Shown: positions 1-9,740, counted from the first letter of the stretch. The stretch is 37,224 bases of DNA from Candidatus Atribacteria bacterium (GCA_030156825.1 JASGLU010000013.1:1-37224); one strand, 5' to 3'. The notes: generated by a model from the letters alone, not told the origin. Program-made: numbers and translations.

Positions 1-305
1 TGGGGACCGGCTCTTACGTTCTTCTGGGAACTGAATTGGCAATGAAGGAGACCTTTGGTTCTACTTGTCACGGTGCTGGTCGAGTGCTTAGCCGGGCTCA
101 GGCAACCAAAAAATCTAAGGGACGGGATATTAGACAGGAGCTGGAAGAAAAAGGAATTTTGGTAATGGCAGATAGCCGAGCCACTTTAAAAGAGGAGATT
201 CCCGAAGCCTATAAAGACCTATCTCGGGTGGTAGAGGTGGTGGAACAAGCCGGAATTTCTAAAAAAGTAGCTTACGCTGAGCCGATGGGAGTAATCAAGG
301 GATAA
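1..305 (+). CDS. rtcB: RtcB family RNA-splicing ligase, C-terminal fragment
   Basis: Only the last ~100 codons are inside the window; the gene starts upstream and is read in the frame beginning at base 3. The fragment carries the RtcB C-terminal signature GTGSYVLLGTE followed by STCHGAGR, then the AYKDLSRVVEVVEQAGI stretch and the terminal PMGVIKG, all typical of the family. RtcB joins 2',3'-cyclic phosphate or 3'-phosphate RNA ends to 5'-OH ends with GTP and Mn2+, in tRNA splicing or RNA repair. The internal TTG at 36 is not a real start, because the conserved GTGSYVLLGTE segment runs upstream of it. serS follows 36 bases downstream on the same strand. Confidence 0.9.
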   Translation, partial: GTGSYVLLGTELAMKETFGSTCHGAGRVLSRAQATKKSKGRDIRQELEEKGILVMADSRATLKEEIPEAYKDLSRVVEVVEQAGISKKVAYAEPMGVIKG

Positions 306-311
306 ATTTAG

Positions 312-1628
<1,317 letters not shown>

Positions 1629-1629
1629 G

Positions 1630-2766
1630 ATGAAAAAACTGGGAGTGGGTATAGTTGGCTTTGGGTTTATCGGGCGAGTCCACGCTCTGGCTTTTTCCTC
1701 TCTTCCTTTTTATTACCACGATCTTCCCTTTTTACCTGAAATTAGAGGGGTTTGCACCTCTCACCCGGAAACGGCCCAACGAGCCAAAGAGGAAATAGGA
1801 ATTGATTTTGCTACTCATCAGTTAGATGAGCTTTTAGATAGGGAAGAGATTGACTTGTTGGTAGTTGCTACCCCTAATCGTTATCACCAGGAAGCAATTG
1901 AAAAAGCACTGTCTCGCGGGTTGACTGTTTATTGTGATAAACCTTTGGCTTTTAACTTGGCTCAGACAAAGCAAATTCAAAAACTGATGAAAGTTAAACC
2001 GGTTCCTTTTGGGATGGCTTTCCAAAACCGTTTTGTCCCTGCCCTTTGGCGGGCTAAGCTTCTTCGAGAGGAAGGGCGTCTGGGGGAAATTTTTCGAGTA
2101 AGGGCTCTTTATCTTCATTCGGGATACTCTGATCCTGAGAGGCCTATGAGCTGGCGCCTGCGGCAAGAGATAGCCGGAGGAGGAGCTCTGGCCGATTTAG
2201 GTTCTCACCTGTTTGACCTTTTGCATTTTATTTTGGGGGATTATCAGGTGACCTCAGCTCGAGGTCGAACCTTTATCCCGGAGAGGAAAAAAGAGAGAGG
2301 TTCTCCGACTAAGGAAAAAGTGCTGGTAGACGATTGGTCGCTGGTAAATCTTGAATTTCCAGAGGGAGTAGGGAGTCTGGAAGCCAGCCGCTTTGCCACC
2401 GGAAGTTGTGACGAACTTCGGTTAGAAGTAGAAGGAAGTCGAGGGGCGTTTCGCTATAATTCTATGCAGCCCAACTTTTTGCAATTTTACGACTTGACTG
2501 AACCGGCTGGTTCTTTGGGTGGAGAAAGAGGATTTAAACAGATTGAATCGGTGGGACAATATCCTCCTCCCAGTGCTCTTCGAGGTAAGTTTTCTGTCGG
2601 TTGGTTGCGATTTCATATAGCCTGTGCTCACGATTTTATTCTCCGTTTGGCTGGTGAGGAAGGTCGGGGAGCTACTTTTGAGGACGGACTTTTGGTCCAG
2701 AGCAATTTGGAAAAAGCCTATTCCCTTATGGGTCCTCCTTATTCTTTGGCTGCTGATTCTCTTTAG
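1630..2766 (+). CDS. Gfo/Idh/MocA family NAD(P)-dependent oxidoreductase
   Basis: The 378-aa protein has an N-terminal Rossmann fold with the dinucleotide-binding GFGFIGRVHA near residue 11, the VVATPNRYH strand end, and the family's lysine motif CDKPLA near residue 102 (EKP in most members). A C-terminal alpha/beta domain follows (GGGALADLGSHLFDLL, around residue 185). Members oxidise or epimerise sugars and cyclitols such as myo-inositol, or act on related acids; nothing here fixes the substrate. It starts one base after serS with GAGGTGA overlapping the serS stop, which suggests translational coupling. It ends in TAG, showing that amber is a normal stop in this genome. Confidence 0.9.
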   Translation: MKKLGVGIVGFGFIGRVHALAFSSLPFYYHDLPFLPEIRGVCTSHPETAQRAKEEIGIDFATHQLDELLDREEIDLLVVATPNRYHQEAIEKALSRGLTVYCDKPLAFNLAQTKQIQKLMKVKPVPFGMAFQNRFVPALWRAKLLREEGRLGEIFRVRALYLHSGYSDPERPMSWRLRQEIAGGGALADLGSHLFDLLHFILGDYQVTSARGRTFIPERKKERGSPTKEKVLVDDWSLVNLEFPEGVGSLEASRFATGSCDELRLEVEGSRGAFRYNSMQPNFLQFYDLTEPAGSLGGERGFKQIESVGQYPPPSALRGKFSVGWLRFHIACAHDFILRLAGEEGRGATFEDGLLVQSNLEKAYSLMGPPYSLAADSL

Positions 2767-2839
2767 TTGAAAATTCTGCCCGGTTAGCTTTTTAAACTTG
2801 ACTTATTTAAAGTGGAAGGTCGGGTGAAGAAGTGGTTTG

Positions 2840-3595
2840 ATGAATTTTGGGTCAGTGGGAAAATGGGCCAAGTGGGCTGTGGTTATTTTACTTGTGCTCC
2901 TCCTTTTTTTCCTCTTTTCGCCCCCACTTCAGGAGCTCTCCTGGGAAGAAACTTCTTTTTCTTCTCTCCGGGAAAAAATGATAAAAGAGCAAATTGAAGC
3001 AAGAGGAGTTAGTGATTCTTGGGTAATCGAAGCTTTACGGCAAGTGCCTCGTCATTTGTTCGTTCCTGAAAACTTGAGAAGTCAGGCTTACCAGGACCGT
3101 CCTTTACCTATTGGTTTTGGACAGACCATTTCCCAACCTTATATTGTGGCACTCATGAGTGAAAGTTTGGGGGCCAAACTTGGGGATAAGGTATTAGAGG
3201 TTGGGACTGGCTCTGGTTATCAAGCGGCAATTCTGGCTGAAATGGGATGTCAAGTTTACTCGGTGGAGATTGTTCCTGAGTTGGCCGATTTGGCCCGGGG
3301 AAGGTTGAGTGAGCTTGGCTACGATACAGTAAAGGTGAGGGCAGGCGATGGCTATTTGGGTTGGGAAGAAGCAGCTCCTTTTGACGGGATAATTGTTACC
3401 TGTGCGGTTGACCATATTCCCCCGCCTCTTTTGCGTCAGCTTAAAGAAGGGAGTCGTATGGTTATCCCGGTAGGACCTCCCTGGAGCATTCAGACTTTAT
3501 GGGTAGTAGAAAAAACCGATGAGGGGGTCGTTTCTCATAGTTTAGGTGAGGTGCGGTTTGTACCTCTGGTGCGGCAAGAATTCTCTCCGGAGTAA
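2840..3595 (+). CDS. pcm: Protein-L-isoaspartate O-methyltransferase with N-terminal membrane anchor
   Basis: The catalytic part matches PCMT: REKMIKEQIEARGV, RHLFVPE, the substrate-site GFGQTISQPYIVALM, and SAM-binding motif I VLEVGTGSGYQAAILAE. It transfers a methyl group from SAM to isoaspartyl residues of damaged proteins. The usual enzyme is ~210-220 aa; this one has an extra N-terminal ~40 residues with a strong hydrophobic segment (WAVVILLVLLLFFLF), predicting a membrane anchor or uncleaved signal. I chose the ATG at 2840; a TTG one codon earlier (2837) is equally possible. The last 61 bases overlap the 3' end of the convergent gene on the other strand. Confidence 0.9.
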   Translation: MNFGSVGKWAKWAVVILLVLLLFFLFSPPLQELSWEETSFSSLREKMIKEQIEARGVSDSWVIEALRQVPRHLFVPENLRSQAYQDRPLPIGFGQTISQPYIVALMSESLGAKLGDKVLEVGTGSGYQAAILAEMGCQVYSVEIVPELADLARGRLSELGYDTVKVRAGDGYLGWEEAAPFDGIIVTCAVDHIPPPLLRQLKEGSRMVIPVGPPWSIQTLWVVEKTDEGVVSHSLGEVRFVPLVRQEFSPE

Positions 3596-5877
3596 AAATT
3601 CATCCCCAACCAGTAACCGCAATAAAGTAGAACGGCTAAAAAGTAGGCGGTGGAAATCCCGATGAAGACCGAGAGTAGATGAGCCAGTAGGGAAGAGATG
3701 ACGGAAAAAAACCCATTCCAAGCGAAGACCTGTGGAAAATGGGCTGGGTTTGTCCGACGAATTATTTGCGAGAGATAGGCAAGAGGCATCCCACTAAAAT
3801 AGGCTACTAACGCCAGCGGGGCTAAGGCTATGGCAAAGTTTAAATAGGCGGACAAAAGCAAAAGCCAATCCTTCCCTATTTCTAAGAAAATAAAGTAACC
3901 AATCAGGGAAAGCGGATGACAAACAGCCATTCGGCGGGGAAAAGCAGGGGAGAGGGCTTTGTTTACTCGAAGGCTACCAAGGCCGGAAAAAGTTAAAAGT
4001 ACCCCCAATACCAGTAAAAAGCTGGTTAAAGGATAACCTAAGGTCAGCTTCAGCTTTACTATAAGGGGAATTTCCAAAAACATATACCCGGCTCCTATGC
4101 TGGCTCCAGCAATAAGGGTTGCTCCTGATTTTTTAATAGAAGGATGGTTTTTTCGGGAGGGGAGTAAAATGAAGAGAACTGCCAAAAGGACGATAACTAC
4201 CAGAGTGAAGATGACTAAAAGAAAGCCGGCCCCTCCAAAAGGTAACCATCTTTTTCCCAGGTTAGTCCAGGTTTCTTGTAATTGAGACCAGGTAAAAAAA
4301 TTGGAAAAATAAGGGGAATTATCCTGGGGCGGCTTTAGGTTAAAGGGATAATTTTTGGGATCAGCAGATGATTTGAGCAGGCTTTGCACTGCCTGGTAGT
4401 AGATTTTTCCAGTCTGAAAAATATTTTCCGCTGTTTCTTCCTGAATGCCTGGATAGTAAATCCAGTCAAATTGATAGTCTTTGGCCAATTTGGTTGCCTG
4501 TTCTATTTCAGAAAGAGTAAGCGGGCTCTTTTTAAGCAGAACCAAGCTGAAATTTAGTGCTTTCAAGATGAGCAGGTTTTGCTCTAAAGCTATCTCTTCC
4601 TCCAGGGCAAACTCTAACAATTTCAGGACTTTCGGGAGAACAGAGGGTGGTTGTTGAAGGAAAAGATATAAGGCAAGATACCCCTCTTCCTCCAGTCGAG
4701 AAAAAGCCTGCCTTATCCCTTCCTGGGTGAAAAGATAGTTTTCTTCTAAAGAGAAAGCTCCGGGGAAGATTTCTCCTGGCCCAACCGGTACCTGAGCGGT
4801 GATTAGTTGATAGCGGTTCTCGGTTTGGGCTAAAAATTTGCGGGGAAAACTGATTTTTACCTCTGTTGGGAAAGAAGGGAAAGATTTTTCTAAAAACCTC
4901 TCGAATAAAGGGGAAGAGATTAAGTATAGAGCTTCATCGGTTTGTGAAAAAGCGCTACAGTAAGTCTCGAGTCCACCTTTGCTTTCTAAAATGAGAACTG
5001 TCTGTGGGGAAATAAGTTGAAAGGGAAAGAAAAAGAGGGTGTTTTGGATAAAAGCGGACGAGGGATCTTGGGGAAAGAGTTCTTCTTGGTGGTGATCCCA
5101 TACTAAGGTCCAACTGGTGGGAGGAGCTTGCTCGAAATTAACACTTACTCCAGTGGCCACCCGAGTATGAGGGGTGTCGAATACCTGTAAAATCTGAGCG
5201 GGGTGGCGGAAGGAAAACAACAGTTTATTTGAGGGATCCTGGAGAATAGTTTGCGAGGGGGAATAGGGGGAAAGGTAGATGTCTAAAGGCAAGAATAAAA
5301 GGATAAGGCCTCCAATAATCAGGAGAAAAGTAAGGATTTTTTCTTTGGTAAATAGAACAGCGAAAAAGGGGAGGAGAGATAAAATAATTATGGCTTTAAT
5401 TTCGGGTAGAAGAAAGAGGATGACAAAACCTAAAGCTGTGCCTCCCGCTGAGCCGATCAGGTTTAAGCCGTAAAATCGGGGGAAGAGAGCAGGAAAAAGC
5501 TCGAAACAATAAAGCTGGTAAAGACCGTGGAAAAAGAAAGGAAAAAAGGCTAAGACTAACAGGACTATAAAATAAAGCCAGTTTAAAGGAAAAACCCAAA
5601 ACTGATACCCATCGAGCGGCAGGAGGGAAAATCCCAGGGCTAAAATTATAGCTGCCCCGGCGAACAACCAGGGGATTTTTTGTTTGACCCGGTCTGGAAT
5701 GCTAAAAGCCAGACTACCAGCAGCTCCGTAGCCCAGGAGGGCTAAAGACACGATTAAAGACACAAAATGGTAACCTACTACAAAAGTAAAAAGCCGAAGC
5801 AGGACACCCTCTATAGCCAGGGTGGCTACCGAAATCAGAAATAAAGTCCAGTAAAAAGAGTTGATTTGATTATTCAT
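3535..5877 (-). CDS. Spermidine synthase-like multi-pass membrane protein
   Basis: The 780-aa protein has about seven hydrophobic helices in its first ~200 residues, a soluble region from about 210 to 560, and a second helical block from about 565 to 760. This is the layout of large bacterial membrane proteins with a spermidine-synthase-like methyltransferase fold between transmembrane blocks. The late motif PPQDNSPYFSNFF is the family's D(D/N)xPYF-type signature. The glycine-rich nucleotide motif is poor (TVLILESKGGLETY), so a true aminopropyl- or methyltransferase activity is doubtful. RBS GGAAGG lies just before the ATG at 5877. Its 3' end overlaps the pcm gene tail-to-tail. Function is unknown. 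Confidence 0.75.
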   Translation of the reverse strand: MNNQINSFYWTLFLISVATLAIEGVLLRLFTFVVGYHFVSLIVSLALLGYGAAGSLAFSIPDRVKQKIPWLFAGAAIILALGFSLLPLDGYQFWVFPLNWLYFIVLLVLAFFPFFFHGLYQLYCFELFPALFPRFYGLNLIGSAGGTALGFVILFLLPEIKAIIILSLLPFFAVLFTKEKILTFLLIIGGLILLFLPLDIYLSPYSPSQTILQDPSNKLLFSFRHPAQILQVFDTPHTRVATGVSVNFEQAPPTSWTLVWDHHQEELFPQDPSSAFIQNTLFFFPFQLISPQTVLILESKGGLETYCSAFSQTDEALYLISSPLFERFLEKSFPSFPTEVKISFPRKFLAQTENRYQLITAQVPVGPGEIFPGAFSLEENYLFTQEGIRQAFSRLEEEGYLALYLFLQQPPSVLPKVLKLLEFALEEEIALEQNLLILKALNFSLVLLKKSPLTLSEIEQATKLAKDYQFDWIYYPGIQEETAENIFQTGKIYYQAVQSLLKSSADPKNYPFNLKPPQDNSPYFSNFFTWSQLQETWTNLGKRWLPFGGAGFLLVIFTLVVIVLLAVLFILLPSRKNHPSIKKSGATLIAGASIGAGYMFLEIPLIVKLKLTLGYPLTSFLLVLGVLLTFSGLGSLRVNKALSPAFPRRMAVCHPLSLIGYFIFLEIGKDWLLLLSAYLNFAIALAPLALVAYFSGMPLAYLSQIIRRTNPAHFPQVFAWNGFFSVISSLLAHLLSVFIGISTAYFLAVLLYCGYWLGMNFYSGENSCRTRGTNRTSPKL

Positions 5878-6030
5878 CTTCCTTCCCCTTTGCTTATTGT
5901 ATCAGAATTGTTTTTTTGATTGCTTTTCTTTAGAAGTAGATAGGGGGAAGATATTGTGGCAACTGTTTTTCCAGTCTCAGTAAGGATTTTCCTTCAAGAA
6001 AAGTTTTATTTGGTATTTGTTCTTTTTTCG

Positions 6031-6059
6031 TTGAAAGAAAACGACATCATGGGTATAAT
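6031..6059 (+). promoter_or_regulatory. Sigma-70-type promoter for tRNA-Ser
   Basis: A -35 box TTGAAA (6031-6036) and a perfect -10 box TATAAT (6054-6059) are separated by exactly 17 bases. The predicted start near 6066 is just ahead of the mature tRNA 5' end at 6069. Confidence 0.8.
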
Positions 6060-6068
6060 ATTGGAGCT

Positions 6069-6156
6069 GGAGGGGTGTCCGAATTGGCAAGGAGCCGGTC
6101 TTGAAAACCGGTGAAACCGCAAGGTGGTGCGGGTTCGAATCCCGCCCCCTCCGCCA
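6069..6156 (+). tRNA. tRNA-Ser (anticodon TGA)
   Basis: The acceptor stem GGAGGGG (6069-6075) pairs with CCCCTCC (6146-6152), followed by discriminator G and an encoded CCA (6154-6156). The anticodon stem CCGGT/ACCGG encloses loop CTTGAAA, giving anticodon TGA at 6102-6104. A long variable arm (about 6112-6128) marks it as a class II tRNA, as expected for serine. The T arm is GCGGG-TTCGAAT-CCCGC. It decodes UCA and other UCN codons. Confidence 0.97.
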
Positions 6157-6231
6157 AAACCCGATTAAAATAAGTCGTTTGCTGAAGTAAAACCATTGGC
6201 GCTGCTAATTGTTTAGGATAGTGTTAGTTTG

Positions 6232-6240
6232 TGCTAAAAT
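6232..6240 (+). promoter_or_regulatory. Extended -10 promoter for the parAB operon
   Basis: TGCTAAAAT combines the extended TGn element with a -10 hexamer TAAAAT; the possible -35 17 bases upstream (TTTAGG) is poor. Initiation would fall near 6247, between the two in-frame ATGs of parA (6241 and 6256), which argues for the second as the real start. Confidence 0.45.
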
Positions 6241-6255
6241 ATGGATTGGTTGCTT

Positions 6256-7014
6256 ATGACAGAAAAGGTAGCTATTACCAACCAAAAAGGTGGAGTGGGG
6301 AAGACCACTACTGCTGTTAATTTAGGGGCTTGTTTAGCTGTACAGGGGAAGAAGGTTCTCTTGGTGGATATTGATCCCCAGGGTAATGCTACCAGTGGTT
6401 TAGGAATTGACCGGCAAACGCTCAAGGGGTGTATATACGATCTTTTACTTAAACAGAAAACCCCGGAAGAGATTTTAATAACTACTAAAGTTGAAGGTCT
6501 CTTTCTCCTACCGGCTACCATCCGTCTGGCAGGAGCGGAAATAGAATTAGTCTCTTTGGTAGGACGGGAAAACCGTCTAAAGGAAGGCCTTAAGCCCATT
6601 GTTGAACAATTTGATTTTGTTTTAATTGATTGTCCTCCTTCTTTAGGCCTTTTAACCCTTAATGCTTTAACCCTTGCTTCTTCGGTGATTGTTCCTATTC
6701 AATGTGAATATTATGCACTTGAAGGGTTGGAACAACTCACTAAAACTTTTAGCACGGTTCGTAGTTTTCTCAACCCCAAGCTCGAACTTAGAGGGGTTTT
6801 GCTTACTATGTTTGATTCTCGAACCAACCTTTCTCATCAGGTAGCGGACGAGGTAAAAAGAGTTTTTCAGGAAAAAGTTTTTCGGACAGTTGTTCCTCGT
6901 AACGTTCGGTTGAGTGAAGCCCCCAGTTTTGGAAAACCGATTATTTTGTATGATCAAAGTTCAGCTGGTGCTTTCGCCTATCAAAGCCTGGCTCGGGAAA
7001 TCTTGGAGGGATAA
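6256..7014 (+). CDS. parA: ParA/Soj family chromosome-partitioning ATPase
   Basis: The start of the protein, KVAITNQKGGVGKTTTAVNLG, holds the deviant Walker A motif KGGVGKTT of ParA/MinD ATPases. The Walker A' region (VDIDPQGNATSGLG) and Walker B region (LIDCPPSLG) follow, as do family motifs QCEYYALEGL and TMFDSRTNLSHQV. At ~252 aa it is the size of chromosomal Soj. It binds DNA nonspecifically as an ATP dimer and moves ParB-parS complexes. I prefer the ATG at 6256: it places the Walker motif at the usual distance and agrees with the extended -10 promoter. No clear ribosome-binding site is visible, so the mRNA leader may be very short. Its stop overlaps the parB ATG by one base. Confidence 0.95.
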   Translation: MTEKVAITNQKGGVGKTTTAVNLGACLAVQGKKVLLVDIDPQGNATSGLGIDRQTLKGCIYDLLLKQKTPEEILITTKVEGLFLLPATIRLAGAEIELVSLVGRENRLKEGLKPIVEQFDFVLIDCPPSLGLLTLNALTLASSVIVPIQCEYYALEGLEQLTKTFSTVRSFLNPKLELRGVLLTMFDSRTNLSHQVADEVKRVFQEKVFRTVVPRNVRLSEAPSFGKPIILYDQSSAGAFAYQSLAREILEG

Positions 7015-7877
7015 TGAGTCGAAAAGCCTTAGGAAAAGGATTAGACGCTCTGATTCCAGGAGCAGGAGCTTTTAGCTCCCGTACTATCCAGGAGATTGAT
7101 ATCCGGGAAATTCGAAGTAATCCTCTTCAGCCCCGGCTTAACTTTGACCAGGATAGTTTAAACGAATTGGCGGAGTCGATTAAGCTTCACGGGGTGCTGC
7201 AGCCTATTTTAGTCCGGCGGGTAACAGAAGGTTATGAGATAATCACTGGAGAAAGAAGATTTAGGGCGGCAAAACAGGCGGGCTTGATTACTGTGCCGGC
7301 AGTGGTAGAAGAGACTGGAGATCGGGAAAGGTTGGAGATCGCCCTAATAGAAAATCTCCAGCGGGAAGATTTAAACCCGATTGAGCTGGCGCAGGGAATA
7401 AAAAACTTAATCGAGAATTTTGCCCTTACCCAGGAACAAGCGGCTGAAAGAATTGGTAAAAATCGCTCCACCGTTTCTAACCTGTTACGCCTTTTAGAAT
7501 TGCCGATAGAAGTTCAAGGTCTTGTTCGGGAAGGAAAACTTTCCTTAGGCCATGCCAAAGCCATTTTGACTGCTCCCGAACAAGAACGAATTGCCTTGGC
7601 CCAAAGAGTGATAACCGATTCTCTTTCAGTGAGAGAAACGGAAAAACTGGCTCAAAAAATGAACTTGATGGAAAAAGAAGCCCGACCTCGTTTTCGACCC
7701 TTGCCCACTGAAGAAGAAAAGTCATTGGCTAACCTGATAGCTGATCATCTATCAGTTCAAGTTAAGGTGAAAAAGGGAGAAATAGCAATTAAGTATCGCG
7801 ATTTGACGGAACTTAAACGCCTTTGTTCACTAATTTTACATAGTGGTTTAGCAGAAAACGATGGAAACCTCGATTGA
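7014..7877 (+). CDS. parB: ParB/Spo0J family partition protein
   Basis: The 287-aa protein begins with the ParB N-terminal LGKGLDALIP, then IRSNPLQPR and the CTPase box with the arginine-rich motif ITGERRFRAAK. A helix-turn-helix DNA-binding core follows (LTQEQAAERIGKNRSTVSNLLRLL, around residues 137-160), and the C-terminal region is the dimer interface. ParB binds parS, loads as a CTP-dependent clamp and stimulates ParA. It is translationally coupled to parA. No consensus parS palindrome was noticed in the window. Confidence 0.96.
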   Translation: MSRKALGKGLDALIPGAGAFSSRTIQEIDIREIRSNPLQPRLNFDQDSLNELAESIKLHGVLQPILVRRVTEGYEIITGERRFRAAKQAGLITVPAVVEETGDRERLEIALIENLQREDLNPIELAQGIKNLIENFALTQEQAAERIGKNRSTVSNLLRLLELPIEVQGLVREGKLSLGHAKAILTAPEQERIALAQRVITDSLSVRETEKLAQKMNLMEKEARPRFRPLPTEEEKSLANLIADHLSVQVKVKKGEIAIKYRDLTELKRLCSLILHSGLAENDGNLD

Positions 7878-7895
7878 AGTTGGGAGGATGGGATT

Positions 7896-8957
7896 ATGAA
7901 GGGAAAAGATGAAAAATGTTTTACTGTGGTTTGGATTCACCCGCTAAAAGGCTGTTTGAGGAAAACTCACTTTCGATGGCAAACCATTATTTTGGGGATT
8001 GTTTTGTTGGTGGTAGGCGTTTGTTTAGGAGTGGGAGGAATTTTTTGGTATCAGGGACGTTTAAAGAGGGAACTTAAGGCTTCTATTTCCCAGATTGAGG
8101 CTTTAAGTCAAGATATTGTTTTTTTGGAAAAACAGAAAGAAGCTCAAGAGGAAAAACTGGAAGCTTTGATTCAAGAAACAGAGAATGCTTTGCAAGAGGT
8201 GGTTAGTTTACGCGAGTTGGACCAGAAGGTAAGGTCAATTTTGCAAAAAGACCTCCAGTCTAGTCTACAGAAAGTAGGAATAGAGTTAGCTTTTGACGCT
8301 ACGGTTCCGGAGCCTTGTCTCCCGGTGAATGAACTTATTGTTTCTCCTTTAGAAATGTTTCCGATTGGTATGGGTGGCCCAGCGCTGGGATTGCTTACCC
8401 CAGCGAGAACAGTTTCTCCTGATGATAGCTCTTTGTATGGTTCCGACTTTACCAGCCAGACCCGGACTTTAGAAAGCAATCTTTCTCGAATTCAATCAGA
8501 AACGGTGGCCCGTCGGAAGTCGTTTGAAGAGGTACTGGATATCTTTGAACAGGGAGAAGAACTGGTAGACATGGTACCTTTGCGCTGGCCTACCTGGGGG
8601 CGGGTGTCGTCCAACTATGGATGGAGAAACGACCCTTTTACCGGAGTTAGGGCCTGGCATCAGGGTATTGATATTGCCGCTCCTTCGGGGCGAAATGTAG
8701 TAGCTACTGCTCAGGGGAAAGTGGTTTACACCGGATGGAATGGCAATTACGGACAGTGTGTGATAGTAGAACATAAGTTTGGTTATCAGACGATATACGG
8801 GCATTTGTCCAGAATACTGGTTAAAACCGGTGAGCGGGTTAAGAAAAATCAGATAATCGGCCAGGTAGGAAGTACCGGCCGGAGCACCGGTCCTCACCTT
8901 CATTACGAAGTGCGACGATATGGAGAGGTTATCAATCCCTGGCCCCATCTTCCTTAG
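7896..8957 (+). CDS. M23 family metallopeptidase, membrane-anchored, with coiled coil
   Basis: The 353-aa protein has an N-terminal membrane segment (about residues 30-52), a coiled-coil region (about 60-125), a linker, and a C-terminal LytM/M23 domain (about 230-353). The zinc and catalytic residues are present: H255 and D259 in HQGIDIA, H303 in YGHLS, and H334/H336 in HLHYE. It is therefore predicted to be an active peptidoglycan endopeptidase facing the periplasm, or a divisome/elongasome activator as coiled-coil LytM proteins can be. RBS GGGAGGA precedes the ATG. It lies 18 bases after parB, linking chromosome segregation and wall remodelling in one transcript. Confidence 0.92.
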   Translation: MKGKDEKCFTVVWIHPLKGCLRKTHFRWQTIILGIVLLVVGVCLGVGGIFWYQGRLKRELKASISQIEALSQDIVFLEKQKEAQEEKLEALIQETENALQEVVSLRELDQKVRSILQKDLQSSLQKVGIELAFDATVPEPCLPVNELIVSPLEMFPIGMGGPALGLLTPARTVSPDDSSLYGSDFTSQTRTLESNLSRIQSETVARRKSFEEVLDIFEQGEELVDMVPLRWPTWGRVSSNYGWRNDPFTGVRAWHQGIDIAAPSGRNVVATAQGKVVYTGWNGNYGQCVIVEHKFGYQTIYGHLSRILVKTGERVKKNQIIGQVGSTGRSTGPHLHYEVRRYGEVINPWPHLP

Positions 8958-8996
8958 AGTACTATTTTCTTGCTTGGAGGAAAGGAGGAGGTTGTT

Positions 8997-9518
8997 TTGA
9001 GCAGATACTTGACTTTTCTTCGACCAAGGTTGTTTTGGTTTTTATTCTTTCTTTTGATTGCTTTATTTTTCTCTTCTTTCGCTTTTGCCCAGGTGGAAAA
9101 AGTAAAAATAGAGCAAATTGAAGTGCAAAAGATTGCAGGAAAAGTATTTATCAACTTGGAGGTTATTGCTGAAGGCAGTGGACAGGCTTATTTGGAAGCT
9201 TCGGTGGAATGGCAAAACAAAGATTACCGAACTGGGCCTTTGGTAGTAGAAGCCGGCCAAGAAGAGGTTCCTCTTAGATTTATGCTGCAAAGGGAGGATT
9301 TTAAGTTTATTGATCGAACTACTAATTTGGTAGAAACGCTACCCGAGTTTAGCCAGGACCAACAATTGGTGGTTTACGTCTACCAGAAACAGATTACCAC
9401 TTGGGAAGAAGGGATGACCGAAGAAATCAGAGAAGATTTGAATACTCGCGGATATGCCCTGCGGGGTATTCTGGCTAAAGCAACGCAAGCCCTGAAAAGT
9501 GAAGGGTTTTTCAACTAA
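8997..9518 (+). CDS. Exported protein of unknown function
   Basis: I choose the TTG at 8997, eight bases after AGGAGG (8983-8988). This gives a 173-aa protein with a clear signal peptide (about residues 4-32, ending FAFAQ). The mature part looks beta-rich at first and then helical (TTWEEGMTEEIREDL onward). I do not recognise a family. It is the last gene of the parA-parB-M23 cluster, 39 bases after the peptidase, and may serve in the envelope. A longer reading from TTG 8970 would spoil the signal peptide and lacks a ribosome-binding site. Confidence 0.7.
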   Translation: MSRYLTFLRPRLFWFLFFLLIALFFSSFAFAQVEKVKIEQIEVQKIAGKVFINLEVIAEGSGQAYLEASVEWQNKDYRTGPLVVEAGQEEVPLRFMLQREDFKFIDRTTNLVETLPEFSQDQQLVVYVYQKQITTWEEGMTEEIREDLNTRGYALRGILAKATQALKSEGFFN

Positions 9519-9521
9519 GAA

Positions 9522-9690
9522 CTATAATGGGGGCGCTGCCCCCCTTATAACCGAACTATAGGGGGTAAACCCCCTATAACCCCCGAAAAAAATTGAAAAG
9601 ACGGAAAAAAACAGACAGCCTACGGCGTAGACAAAAAAGACAGAAGAAAAAGAACAAATATAACCGAGGAAAGGGAAACACCTTCCTCGG
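9522..9690. repeat. Modular palindromic repeat, copy A
   Basis: Ordered modules are: a G5/C6 hairpin (9525-9548, ATAATGGGGG...CCCCCCTTAT); a second hairpin CTATAGGGGG-TAAA-CCCCCTATAA followed by CCCCCGAAAAA; an A-rich stretch with CAGACAGCCTACGGCGTAG and GACAAAAAAGACAG (9612-9651); and a CCGAGGAA/TTCCTCGG hairpin (9664-9690). The first 27 bases (9522-9548) are identical to 34128-34154. The 40 bases at 9612-9651 differ from 33963-34002 at one position. The element fills the gap between an operon end and the GH1 gene. Confidence 0.8.
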
Positions 9691-9740
9691 AAAAAGCCAA
9701 ATATTCGAGTGAGCGCTTTTCTACGTTATATCCCTTTTCT

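Noticed and set aside
6256-7877. Chromosome origin or parS site near parAB
   Set aside because: No dnaA gene, DnaA-box cluster or consensus TGTTTCACGTGAAACA palindrome was noticed around parAB.
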